NCBI GenBank assembly: GCA_023374025.1
Contig: SIJG01000026.1
Span: 172,584 to 236,583 of the forward strand
Direction of reading: 5' to 3'
Origin: Heterodera schachtii
Taxonomy: Eukaryota; Nematoda; Chromadorea; Rhabditida; Heteroderidae
Length of the DNA: 64,000 bases
In this document: positions 47,274-58,155 of the stretch, one piece after another
How positions within the stretch are numbered: position 1 is the first letter of the stretch
Layout: the number at the start of each line of letters is the position of its first letter
The notes under the pieces: model-generated
Told to the model about the DNA's origin: nothing
The model's database searches: none
The model's input: the letters and a program-made list of their open reading frames with translations, nothing else
Translations under genes and position numbers: made by a program

Positions 47274-47846
47274 TTAATTCATGACTCTTTGGAAGGTGTC
47301 CGGTGCGGCTGTTAGTCCAAACGGCATCGTAATAAATTCGTAAATCCCCAAATGTGAAATAAATGCCGTTTTTTCGATATCTCCCGGTGCCATTGGAATT
47401 TGCATAAACCTTGCTGCATATCCATGCATGTGTAATACTTTTTTGCCCCCATTAAATTCAAAAGTTCTTGAATAGTTGGTAAGTGAAAAACTCGTTTTTT
47501 TTGTCATTTTATTTAATGCCCGATAATCAACAGCAAAACGCCAGGATTTTTTGTCCGCTTTTGGGACCATCACTATTGGCGATGCAAACTCAGACTCACT
47601 CTCCCTTATTATGTTCTGATCCAACATTATTTTTATTTGCCTTTTAATTTCCTTTTGAGTTTCAGGCGGATACCGATAAGGACGAAAGTGAAAGGGCAAT
47701 GACCCTGGCATTAATTCGATTTTATGTGCGATTGGACCCCGATAAAGCCCAATTTTTCCATCATCTGCCACAAAAGCCTCCTTATATTTGTCAACAATTT
47801 CCTTGAGCTTTTCTTGTGTTTCCCCACTTAATCTTGTGCCTTCCAA
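47274..47846 (-). pseudogene. RT N-terminal part
   Basis: RT fingers and palm with RFAVDYRALNKMT, QIPMAPGDIEKTAFI and MPFGLTAAPDTFQRVM. Between about 47400 and 47470 the frame leaves and returns: the expected MDMQQG-type motif with the first catalytic Asp is visible only in an alternative frame, so two compensating indels have occurred. Gypsy-type by its motif order. Confidence 0.82.
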
Positions 47847-47870
47847 TTAATCTCTCTGATGGTAATCGAT

Positions 47871-48080
47871 TTATGGCCATATTTGGCAAATTAGGGAGTT
47901 TTTCATGCCATCTCGTTTCGGGTGGTATATAATCTTTCGGATGAATTTCGTCCCAGGTAAAGCATTTATCCGTACCAATTCCAAATCAGCGAGATGTGAC
48001 CCGCCGTAAATTTTCACAGGCATTTTTCCCGCATTCATTATTTGCAATGTAACAAAATTTTTGTCCCCTGGTGCAACCAA
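47871..48080 (-). pseudogene. Protease-RT linker region
   Basis: A 69-codon frame (VAPGDKNFVTLQIMNAGKM ... GGSHLADLELVRINALPG) resembling the beta-rich segment between protease and RT in gypsy pol. Out of frame with both neighbours. Confidence 0.5.
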
Positions 48081-48112
48081 AGTTCTCCCGACAATTATAC
48101 TCGGGTATCGAT

Positions 48113-48661
48113 TTATTTTCCCTTTACCAAAAAATTTTGATCCGGAGAAAAAGATTCATTTACTTTTGCTGTAATCACATTTTCAGTCTTTGGTTCAAAA
48201 ATTTCATCATTTTCCAGTGTTATTTTCACATTTTTCGGCTTTTCGGCTTCAATAACCGAAATTATATTTGTCCAAATTTTGCCTAATCGTACTTTCCGTT
48301 CACCGAGTGCGATCACTCCTTTTAAATCTGTTAAAATCGGTAGACCCAAAAGAACTGGACCAGGACAATGTTTATCAGGAGAGACAAGTACCGTTATTTC
48401 CCATTCACCGCATTTTCCATTTTGGTCTTCAATCCGTATTTTTGTGTTTGCTTTTCCCAAAATTTGAATCCGTGAGTCATTTGCTGCCGTTAAGTTTGCA
48501 TTTTCCCCATTCAAATTATTAATTGTGAGCCCTGCCTTACGGGCAATGGATTCCCGACAATAAGAAACACTTGCGCAAGAGTCAACCAAAGCAGCGTAAT
48601 TCGACGAATGACTCGTGTTGCCACCGACCCAGCCCGAAATCCGGCATAAATAATGGGCCAA
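48113..48661 (-). pseudogene. Retroviral-type aspartic protease remnant
   Basis: Reads NYAALVDSCASVSYCRES where ALVDTGA or ALVDSGA is expected. The catalytic Asp is kept but the following Gly is Cys (codon TGC, one base from GGC). A later hydrophobic VLLGLPIL matches the second protease strand motif. The frame overlaps the membrane-spanning end of the upstream envelope-like frame. Confidence 0.7.
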
Positions 48662-50093
48662 TATTTGGTCACAATAAAGCCAATGATTGCAATAAGTACC
48701 AAAATAGGCAAAATCACCAATAAAAATGACATTCCTTTTAAATAATTAACTGCTTCCTTCGCCTTTTCGGGTATGTTTCTCATTAAATCCAGCAAATTTC
48801 CAGTGTTTCCCATTACTATCCCAAGTGTTTCATTTGCTTCTGCCTTAATTAGCTTTATGACTTCCGAAATGTTGGGCCTTTTGACCACGCGAAAAGTTCA
48901 GGCGGGTAAATTGTTAATTCTTTTACGGTACTCCATCATGGCTTCTTCACTCTAATACTGTCGGACTCAAATAACGCACCTGCCTTCAGTACCAAAGGAT
49001 TTTGAGTTTAATCTTGTCAAACTTTTTGGTTAATTCCTGAATAATTCCTTTCTGTGTTTCATTCATTCGTTCTTCTCCCCGTACTTCCTCACATTCAATT
49101 CGTTTCCCCAAAATGCTTAGCTCTCGAGTTCCAGGTTTTATGAAAAAAGTGTTATTTTCGGCAATTATTGGTACCCATTCAAAGCATTCTCTTCCGATTT
49201 TTTTTGTCCCAAATTATTTTTTCCGGAATGATCGGAGCGCAAAACCCGACCTCAAGTTTTTCTCCCTTCCATTTAGCTACCAAATCATCCCGATTAAATA
49301 TTCTTCTCACTCCCTCATTCGGACTAATTTGTAAAATGGCTTTGGTCAATTGGAGCTGAAATTTTGAATTTTCGCAATCCTGGGTAAAAATTTGATCATC
49401 ATTTAGCTACCAAATCATCCCGATTAAATATCTTCTCACTCCCTCATTCGGACTAATTTGTAAATGGCTTTGGCCAATTGGAGCTGAAATTTTGAATTTT
49501 CGCAAGCCTGGGTAAAAATTTGATCATATTGCCGCTTTCGGTCCTCATTCAGCTTATAAAGAGCATAATTCACCCTTGTGTTTGTATTTTTATTCTCCTG
49601 TCCTCCACTTTTCCTTAATTTGCTTTTCTCCACTTTCTTAACCCATCGCGCGTCCGGTGTAGTCACTGTTGTTCTCTTTTTCTGTCCATTTCCAAAATAT
49701 CAGACAAAATCCCTCTATTTTCATATTCATAGCTCGCTTCATCCTTTTCATTTTCATTTGTTCCATCATATTCATCACTCTCATCCTCTAACGATTCAGA
49801 TTCTTTTTCCAAAAATTTATGCACAATTTCTTGGTTTTGCTCTAATTTTTCCGAAATTTACAATCCCGTGTCTTTTTTCATTCCCGTTGTCAAAATCTCT
49901 TCGTCAGTCCCATTGACATATTTTTCATTTTTATTTTCTGGCGTCATTATTCTAACCTCATTTTCAGAATTTTTGTTTGAAAGAATTGCCTTCTCCGAAA
50001 ATTGTACCGTAATGTTTACAGTAGGTTTTACTGTAACGTTTGGAATTTCCGTTACTGAAATTGTCCCCTTGAATTTTATTTTTTGGGTTGGTT
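48511..50093 (-). pseudogene. Envelope-like protein, C-terminal part, broken
   Basis: Coding-like pieces in several frames. First comes a T/V-rich stretch (50093-49870), then an acidic stretch (about 49840-49700). A 76-codon frame at 49436-49666 contains NYALYKLNEDRKRQYDQIF, followed by a region with a 130-bp tandem duplication. The last frame (48511-48888) has a strong membrane helix, MSFLLVILPILVLIAIIGF, after LMRNIPEKAKEAVNYLK. A membrane anchor after an amphipathic helix, preceded by a large ectodomain, resembles a viral-type fusion glycoprotein. The virus family was not identified. There are at least four frameshifts. Confidence 0.5.
49271..49527 (-). repeat. Tandem duplication, 130-bp unit
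   Basis: Copies at 49271-49400 and 49401-49527 begin ATTTAGCTACCAAATCATCC. The second has two single-base deletions and two substitutions, so the duplication is not brand new. It interrupts the envelope-like reading frame. Confidence 0.9.
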
Positions 50094-51128
50094 TTACAGT
50101 TGATTCGAATTTGTTTTTGGTACTTTCGGTAATATGGTAGAGTGTGAAATGGTATGATTCGAAACAGTAAACAGTATTTTGGGTTTTACTGTAGTTTTGA
50201 CTTTTGGTAGCTGTGATTTCCCTTCTTTCACACCCCGAATTTTGTAAAAGTGTTGCGTTCGATTTGCTTGTAATTGAAATTGTTCCATAAATTTAATTGG
50301 TACCATAATATCAGTGGCCATTGTTGTTTTTAATTTGACTTCGGTTTTTGTCTTTTGTGTGGTTGTTACCGAATTTCCCATTTTGGTTATTTTTGTGGGT
50401 GCTTGGATTTTTATTTTAGGCATTTCGGTTGTCAAATTAATTTCTAATACTTTTTTTGTTGGTTCCAATTTAATTTTTGGAGTTGAAGTAGTCGAATGAA
50501 TTTGTGGGATTTTTGTCGTACTTAAAACTGATGGTCTGATGGTTGTTGGTCTCGCGGTTGTACTTGCCCTGGTAACTTCCCCTTGTGAAAAATTCGTATT
50601 CCCAATGTCCGAATAGTTTTTGTTTTGAGTTTTTTCACTCTCCATTCTGATTGTTTTCATTTTGGCTTCCTTTTTTGACGGTCTTTCTTTTCGTGTCGGG
50701 TCAATTTTTTCTTTAATTCCCCTGGACTGTCTTAATGCCTGCGGATGTATAACAATGAAAACATCATTAGACATTTTATACGCGTCCTCCGGTACACCAA
50801 TTATTCCATCTCTTTCCTCTGTTTTTTCCTTTTCAAAATAAAATACGCTTTGCTCTGACTCAATCACAATTGCGTTATCCGTAATTTCTGCATAAAATTC
50901 TCCCACAGCAAAATGCGTTGCCCAATATTCCTCACTCGGCTCAGGGATTTCCCAAATAAATGTTTGCCTTGGCATTTGTTCCCATCCTTTGTAAGGATTT
51001 AGTTTGTGGCCAAACGAAGGTTTTTTATACAATAATGACGTCATGCTGTGAACTACTGTGATTATAGCACTCGCAATGAACTCTGCTTTGTAGGATGATA
51101 TATAAAATAATGAATATTCTATTTGCAT
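50094..51128 (-). pseudogene. Envelope-like protein, N-terminal part, mucin-like
   Basis: A 344-codon frame. The N-terminus has a hydrophobic stretch, then a structured region (WEQMPRQTFIWEIPEPSEEY ... SNDVFIVIHPQALRQ). From about residue 185 it becomes Thr/Ser/Pro/Lys-rich with repeated TTKIP, TTTRP-like phrases and several NxS/T sites, as in a glycosylated stalk. It ends by frameshift near 50105. Position upstream of the protease is where gag normally sits, but no zinc knuckle or capsid-like motif is visible. Alternatives are a divergent gag or an unrelated host mucin-like gene. Confidence 0.45.
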
Positions 51129-53150
51129 TTAGTAATAAATGCTATTTATTAATTATTCTGTACATGTCTGAAATTGTCATTTTTTGTTCTTTTTCCATGA
51201 TCACAGAGCATTAAAATTTTGCAAAAACTTTTTGGTTTTGTGATTTATGCAATTAATTGTTTAAATAAATTAGTTTAGTCATTTTTATATTTAAACATAA
51301 GCTATTTTTGTAATCCGTGTAGAAATGATATTATATATATATTAAATTTTCAAATTGTCAATTATAGTTGTCACCATCTTCTTTTCTATTATTTGCCATT
51401 TTTGTATTTTTACTTAATCTTTTAAAACACAGACAATTTCGGAAAAACAATTAAAATTAAAAGACATTCATGTATTGTATTTTTAGATTATGGATTTTTT
51501 TTATCGCATTTGTTAATTTTATATTCATTTATTAATTCTTGGTTAAATTTAAATTCAATAAGTTAGTTCTTCATTTATTTTTTAATAAACATTTTTTAGC
51601 ACAAATTCTTTCGAGAATTGTTTTCAATTAATTTCTTGAAATTGTTGGTCGGTAGACACTTCTGTGTGCAATGCAAGTTGTGTTTCAATTCTATTAAATT
51701 ATATAATTTCATCAAACATTAAACAATTAAAAGTGGATCGTTGCACGATTTCAATAATCTAAAAGGCAAAATAAACTTTTAAGATGCCGCTAAAGCAATT
51801 TAATAAAATAAATTTTAATAATTTTTTTTAAATAAATTAACTTTTAGAATAATCATTTGTTTTTGTGTTTAATCTATTTGTCGTTTGAATAAAAATTATT
51901 ACAAGTTTCCGAGATTATTAAATCACATATTCTTGGTCATATCACAAACTCGGATTTCTAAAAACTCATTAAAATCTTGTCAAGTTTAAAAATTATTATT
52001 CGGTTCACTCCCGCCTCATCCAAAAAATGATTAAAAATTAATTTTAAATATAAATATACACAAATCTGTTTGTTGAACGAATATTCAAGTTTATTTATTT
52101 AGAGAATTCTATTTTATTTTAACAAAATTCTATTGTTAACAAATTATTAATTTATTTTATCTTTTATTATTTAAGATTCTATTTTTTTTTCATAGGGATT
52201 TCCTTATTTCTTTGTATTTGGCTTCAATTCAAACATTTAATTTTCTGATTCTTGATAAATCCTGGCATGTCGTCGTTCAGCTTATTCATGCAGCAAGCCT
52301 CTAATTATTTACGTTCCTTAAATGTCAATAGTTGTTTATTTTCGTATATTTTTCTTTGGCCTGTTTATTATTTAATATATTTATATTATTTTTAACATAT
52401 TTCTTTTTTGTGCTAAACTTACTGACAATAAATTTTTTTTCTTGCAAAATTAATGATGAAGCAATATTCTTCTTGAAGTTTATTGTATGTGAAGAATTTT
52501 TTTGTTTTGATAACAAAAATATATTTATGATATTTTTAAAGCTTATTCCTCCACTTAGAATTTTTTCATACAGTTTCTTTTCTTGCTGGGTTATTCCTTG
52601 TTAACTTATTCAGATACTCATTTGCCTTAGTACGACTTACATTTAACTTTTCTTTTTATTCTTATTCGGATTTGATGCATTTTATTTCAAAATATAAGAT
52701 TAATTTTTTATGCATAATTTAATTATAATTATTTTTCTTCTAAATTTTTAAACAAATTATTTAAATTAGGTAATATTTCCTGTATTTGTAGTTAAACTTT
52801 TTTTTAAGACACATAGTAATATTGTCAATTACTTTGTGAACTCTGGTTCTGTGGTTTTAGTTAACATTTTAGCATTTTCAAAGCTTCAAATAAATATACT
52901 GTTAGATTTCTTATTAACTCTATCTTTAACATAGCATTTATTTATTATTAAGAAATATCATTTTTAAATTTTAAATCTTAATATTTCATTAACTTTAAAA
53001 TCATTAAATAAAATTGCTCTCTGTAACTTATATGAATTTTTACATTAATTTATTTGTTTTATATCAACTTTTTGTGCGATTATTGTTGTTTAATAATTGG
53101 GGCTGTGACTTTTAGTGACCATAAATCTCGAAATAGTTAACTAAAACGAG
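51129..53150. other. AT-rich desert, T-rich on plus
   Basis: About 2 kb with nothing identifiable, including no LTR for the adjacent retroelement. Confidence 0.5.
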
Positions 53151-53156
53151 CGCTTG

Positions 53157-53177
53157 GGAACCGCTTCGCGGTTCCCA
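53157..53177. repeat. Perfect GC-rich hairpin GGGAACCGC-TTC-GCGGTTCCC
   Basis: A 9-bp stem with a 3-base loop at the left border of the pyrimidine tract. Similar in style to the hairpin near the Helitron end at 62907-62921, but no CTRR terminus lies beside it. Confidence 0.85.
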
Positions 53178-53887
53178 ACCGCTCCGTTATATTTCAAAAA
53201 ATTTAATTAGACGAATATAAATTAGTGCCCCATAAAAATGAAAAGAGTTTTCATTTTGAGCTCCTCCTTTTCTTTTTCATTCTTTCTCTCCTCTCTCTCT
53301 TCCTTTCTTTTCTTTATTTCTTTTCGTTCTTTCTTTCTTTCAAACTCTCTCCTGTTTTCTCTATCTCTCTCTTTTTCTCTCTCCCTTTTCTCTCTCTATC
53401 TTCTTTTTTCTCTCTCTCTTCTTTCTCTCTCTCTCTCGCTCTCTCCCCGTCTCTCTCTCTTCTCTTTTCTCTCTCTCGCTCTCTCGCAGTCTCTCTCTCT
53501 CCCCTTCTCTCACTCCTCCTCTCTATCTTCTGTTCTCTCTCGCCGCTTTTCTCTCTCCCTCTTCCCTCTCTCCATTTTTCTCTTCTATCTTCTTTTCTCT
53601 CTTTTTTCTTTCTCTCTCTCTCCCAGTCTCTCTCTCTTCCTTCTCTCCACTTTTCTCTATCTTCTTTTGTCTCTTTTTTCATTCTCTCTCTCTCTCTGTC
53701 TCTCACTCATTCTCTCCATGTCTCTCTCTCTCTCTTTGTCTCTCTCTCTCTTCCTCTTTCTTTGTCTCTCTCTCTGTCTTAGTCTCTCTCTCTCTCCGCC
53801 TCTCAATTACTCTCTTTTTTCAACCGCTCAGTTACATTCAAAAAAAATTAAACGAATATAAATTGGCTTTCATAAAAATGAAAAAAG
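53176..53887 (+). repeat. 645-bp-period repeat: unique block plus CT array
   Basis: A roughly 70-bp block starting CAACCGCTC and ending ATAAAAATGAAAA occurs at 53176-53247 and again at 53821-53887, each followed by CT-rich sequence starting near GAGCTCCTC. The array unit is therefore a unique block plus about 570 bp of pyrimidine repeat. Confidence 0.8.
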
Positions 53888-55345
53888 ATTAGTTGTCCAC
53901 TTCTGAGCTCCTCTTTTCCTTCTTTCCTTTTTTCTCTTTCTTTCTCTCTCACCTCTCTCTCTCTCTCTCCTGTTTTCTCTCTCTTTTTCTCTCCTCTCTG
54001 TCTCCTTTTTTTTCTCTCACTCTCTTTTCTTTTCTAATTTTTTGTCTTAATTTCTTTTCTCCTTCTCTCGGCTTTTCACTTTATCTCCCCTTCTCTCTCT
54101 CTTTCGTTCTCTCTCCCCCAGTCTCTCTCTCATAATTTTCTTACTCTCTCTCCCAGTCTCTCTCTTTCTTTCTACTCTCTGTCTCTTTTTCTCTCCTCTT
54201 TCTTGGTCTCTCTCTTTCTGTCTCTCTCTGTGTCTCTCTTTCTTTCTCCTCTCAGTCTGTATCTCTCTCTCTTGGTCTCTTCTCTCTTTCTGTCTCTCTC
54301 TCTGTGTCCCACTTTCTTTATCCTCTCAATCTGTTTCTCTCTCTCTCTCGGTCTCTCTCTCTCTCATTCTATTTGTCTCTTTCTCTATTTCCCTCTCTTT
54401 CTCTCTCTATATCCCTCTCTCTCTTTCTCTTCGTTCTCTCTCTCGGTCTCTCACTCTTTTCTCTGTCTCTTTTTCTCTCCTCTCTCTATATCCCTCTCTC
54501 TCTCTCTCTTTCTCTTCGTTCTCTCTCTCGGTCTCTCACTCTCTCTTTTCGTCTCTCTCTCTCTCTCTCACTTAGTCTCTTCTCTCTTTCTGTCTCTCTC
54601 TCTCTCTGTGTCCCACTTTCTTTATCCTCTCAATCTGTTTCTCTCTCTCTCTCGGTCTCTCTCTCTCATTCTATTTGCCTCTTTCTCTATTTCCCTCTCT
54701 TTCTCTCTCTCTCTCTCTATATCCCTCTCTCTCTCTCTCTTTCTCTTCGTTTTCTCTCTCGGTCTCTCACTTCTCACTCTTTTCTCTGTCTCTTTTTCTC
54801 TCCCCTCTCTTGGTCTCACTCTCTTTCTTTTTCTCTTTCTGTCTTTCTCTCTCTCACTCTCTCTTTTCGTCTCTCTCTCTCTCTCTTACTTAGTCTCTCT
54901 CTCTTTCTGTCTCTCTCTGTGTCTCTCTTTCTTTCTCTTCTCAGTTTGTACTCTCTTTCTATCTCTCTCTCTCTCATTCAGTCTCTCTCTCTCTTTCTGT
55001 CTCTCTCGGTCTTTCTCTCTCTGTCTTTCTTTCTCTCTCTGTCTCTTTTCGTCTCTCTCTCTCTCAAGGTCTCTCTCTCTCTTGGTCTCTCTCTGTGTCT
55101 CTCTTTCTTTCTCCTCATAGTCTGTTTCTCCCTCTCTCTATTTTTCTCTCTCTCTCACTCTGTATCTCATTCACTTTCTCTCTCTTCACTCTCTCTCTCT
55201 TTGTCTTTCTCTCTCTCTCTCTGTGTCTCATTCCTCTCTCTCTCTCTTTGTCTTTCTCTGTCTCTCTCATTCACTCTCTGTCTGTCTCTTTGTCTCTCAT
55301 TCACAATCTGTCTCTCACTCACTTCTTTCTTTCATTTTTATTTTC
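53260..55345 (+). repeat. 2.1-kb polypyrimidine (CT)n tract
   Basis: Almost pure C and T on the plus strand, mostly TCTCTC with scattered G in TCGGTC, TGTC, CAGTC and TTGGTC. A higher-order unit of about 302 bp (CCCACTTTCTTTATCCTCTC at 54308 and 54610) is visible. Very long open frames on both strands (up to 373 codons of Ser/Leu/Phe, or Arg/Glu on the minus strand) arise because CT dinucleotides cannot form stops, and are not genes. Confidence 0.95.
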
Positions 55346-55419
55346 TTTCTCAGCAACTAAATCATTCGTGTCAATACAAAATTCAAATTGCTTGGTCACT
55401 TACGTACAGCACTAAATTA

Positions 55420-55545
55420 GTATAGTGGATAGTGAGCAAAAATGCCAAAATAGTGACAAAAAGTCCAAAATAGTGACGAATAGTGACATAATTTTTAGCC
55501 AAAATTGAGCAAAAATAATTTTTATTCACTGTTTGCAGATTTCTT
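55420..55545. repeat. Word-repeat fragment (AATAGTGACAAAAA)
   Basis: AATAGTGAC recurs four times with CAAAAATGCCAAAA and AAAAAGTCCAAAA spacers. This has the same grammar as the ATATGTGCTAAAAA and TAGTTGCTAAAAA elements, so it is probably a fragment of that element group. Ends and target duplication are not resolved. Confidence 0.4.
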
Positions 55546-57263
55546 CATTTTGATGTTATATTTTTAGGAATCTCTAATTTTTGATATAAAGTCTTATATT
55601 ATTATTTCTCTAAAAATGTGGGAGATGTGCATGCCTTTAAATTATAAAAAAATAATTATAATAATTATCATTTATGAAATTGCCAACACATAAAATAATT
55701 GCTTTTTCTTCCTTGATCACTCACTTTGTACTTATTCATTATTGTATAAAGAAAGTGACAAAATTTATCCGAATATTTATTGTGTACTAATATTATTTTA
55801 TTGTAAATTATATGAGTTTTTTGATAATTAAAATTACAATGTTTTAAAAATTAATTATTATTAAGTGGAAAAAGAACATTAAAAACTAAGCTTATATAAA
55901 TATGGAACAGCAATTTAACACCTTGAGACTCAAAATGAAATTTTCCTTGAGAACGAGCTAATGAAATATTAAAGAAATAATTCGAATCTGGCTAATGATT
56001 TTATTTAATATTAAGAAATTTTTATTTTTTTGTTCAAAATCCAACAAAGTTTTAGATGTATTTAAGCTTAATTTAGTTAAATTTTAACATGTTAATTGTT
56101 TAAATCGCCCTTGAGCTTCAGCTCCATCTGCCTTTACAAGACATTTTAGGTATTATATGAAAAGAAAAATATTTTTGTAACTAAAAAATAGCAAAATTTA
56201 ATCTAATCAATTCACAATTATAAAAAAGAAAAAAATTTCATTTCATAACAATAAAATAATATTAACAAATTTACGATTTTTTATAACTTTTAATAATTTC
56301 AACAAAATTAATTAACTTAACATTTTGCCTACATTCAATCTTGTTTAATTTAACTTATTATAACTAATGTCTTGCAAAAAGACGTAAATGTAAACCTTTT
56401 TTAACATTACCCAAATGTTTAACTAAATAAATTGTTATAACTAAAATATCAAGTATATTTATTTTAAAATTTTTAATGACTCAATAAAGTAAATTATATA
56501 ATATAATAAATAAGGCAAACACACATATTTTTGAGATGAATTGCGTGCTTGGTCGAAAACGAAAAAAACCTAGTAGAGTTCGGGTACACTAATACATTAG
56601 GTAATTTAAATTTATGGCCTAAAAATTTAAATATTAAAGATAAAAATAAAACCTAAATTATCATTAAGAACAAATTTTCTAATTTTTGGGGATATATATT
56701 TGAAAAATTAAATCGTTTGAAAAATGATAGATAAAATTTAAAAAAATTAATGAATAATATTAAAACCGACAAACAGATTTCAAGGCATTGTAAAAATAAA
56801 TTGATTATTTCAATATCTATTATTTTAAAATCTATATATGCTCAAATAATTCGTAAGGATATCTTTTATGAACAAATAAGTTTGTTTGGGTCATTCGGTG
56901 GCGATAGCACTGTTTAAGCTTCTTTTTGGAAAATTTTCAAAAAAACTTACTAATTTATCACAAATTTAAATTATTTATAAACATTTCAGTAAATAAAAAC
57001 TTGAATTAATATAACGCACAGCGAGATACGAGATATTTCATGTTTTGGAAAACAAGAGTTAATTCTAAAAGTTACAAATGGTTTTACAATAATATTACAA
57101 GTAAATTCAATATTTATCCTAAATAAACTATAAAATAATGCAATTTATTTTTCTTTGCGAAAATATTAATAATTTATATGGAAAATAATTAACCAAAATA
57201 AAATTCATTCGAAATATTAAAATCAGCTCAAACTACCTCAACACTCCGTTTTCCTGGACAAGA

Positions 57264-57530
57264 GCTAAATGGATATCCATCGATAATGCAGTGGAATTAT
57301 TTACTTTGAATAAATAAATTTTAAGATGTATTAATCATTTAACAAATTAACTTTAAAAATCTAATTTTGGAACATAATTTAAAAATTAAATATGCCCTTG
57401 GTATCATGAATCCGGGGCACGCAGTAGGATGCGAGATCAAGAGATTAAAAATATAAACAAAATGAAAAACAATAAACAAAATCACGAAATATTTAATATT
57501 TGTTATGAAAAAGAAAATACCAAATAATAA
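57264..57530 (+). repeat. Diverged dispersed repeat, copy A
   Basis: GCTAAATGGATATCCAT, then ATGCAGTGGAATT, AACAAATTAACTTT, GGGGCACGCAGTA and GAGATTAAAAATATAAAC, in the same order as copy B 635 bp downstream, at roughly 70-75% identity by eye. Confidence 0.75.
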
Positions 57531-57898
57531 TTTTTCACATATTTCAAAAAAGGTAAAAAAATTGAATAATACGAGTTAATGAAACTACTTTTCATTTTTT
57601 CAAAAACAATACTTAAATTATAAAAAATTACATTAAACACTAAAATAAAGCATAAATCATTTTTATATTTACTAAAAAACATCCAATAAATTGTAATAGC
57701 CATTCTTTCGGCATAACCTTCAAGAGAAATTCTTCAGATTCTGAGCTATTTTCAAGATACCACGTAATAAAAATAAATAGAAAATACATACAAAATTACA
57801 AGATTCCGTGATAAACATAAAATCAATTCAAAAAAAAATAATAAAACCATAAACGAAATAAATTTAAATAAAAATAATACCATATCGTTTTTCAGTAT

Positions 57899-58155
57899 GC
57901 TAAATGGAAATCCATTGTTAATGCAATGGAATTGTTTACATTCAAAAATAATTAAAAGTATTCATGATTAACAAATTAACTTTTAAAATATCAAATCAAA
58001 GGAATTAAAAATTAATTAAATATACAATTTAACTTAGTATGAAGCCGGGCATGCTGTAACCTGCAAACTCAGGAGATTAAAAACATAAACAGAACAACAA
58101 CAATAAAAAAAATTAAAATTTATTTTGTATGAAAAAGAAATTACCATATCTTCAA
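57899..58155 (+). repeat. Diverged dispersed repeat, copy B
   Basis: GCTAAATGGAAATCCAT, ATGCAATGGAATT, AACAAATTAACTTT, CCGGGCATGCTGTA and GAGATTAAAAACATAAAC, matching copy A in order and spacing. A shorter motif TTGRGAACGAGMTAATGRAATA at 55945 and 60748 may belong to the same old family. Confidence 0.75.

Larger units (their letters stand above)
46085..51128 (-). mobile_element. Decayed gypsy-type retroelement without visible LTRs
   Basis: Minus-strand order is envelope-like frame, protease, RT, RNase H, integrase remnant. All parts are interrupted by frameshifts, and integrase is internally deleted and 3'-truncated. No direct LTR pair, primer-binding site or polypurine tract was found at either side, and no zinc-knuckle gag is present. 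It is much older than the 5920-10807 element and from a different gypsy lineage. Confidence 0.8.

Noticed and set aside
45900..51300. LTR pair for the decayed gypsy-type element
   Set aside because: Reading both flanks gave no shared direct repeat, primer site or polypurine tract.
53157..53177. Helitron 3' hairpin
   Set aside because: The hairpin resembles one, but there is no CTRR end at the expected distance on either strand.
53225..55425. Very long open reading frames (up to 373 codons) on both strands
   Set aside because: They lie in a CT dinucleotide tract that cannot form stop codons. The products are monotonous Ser/Leu/Phe or Arg/Glu repeats.
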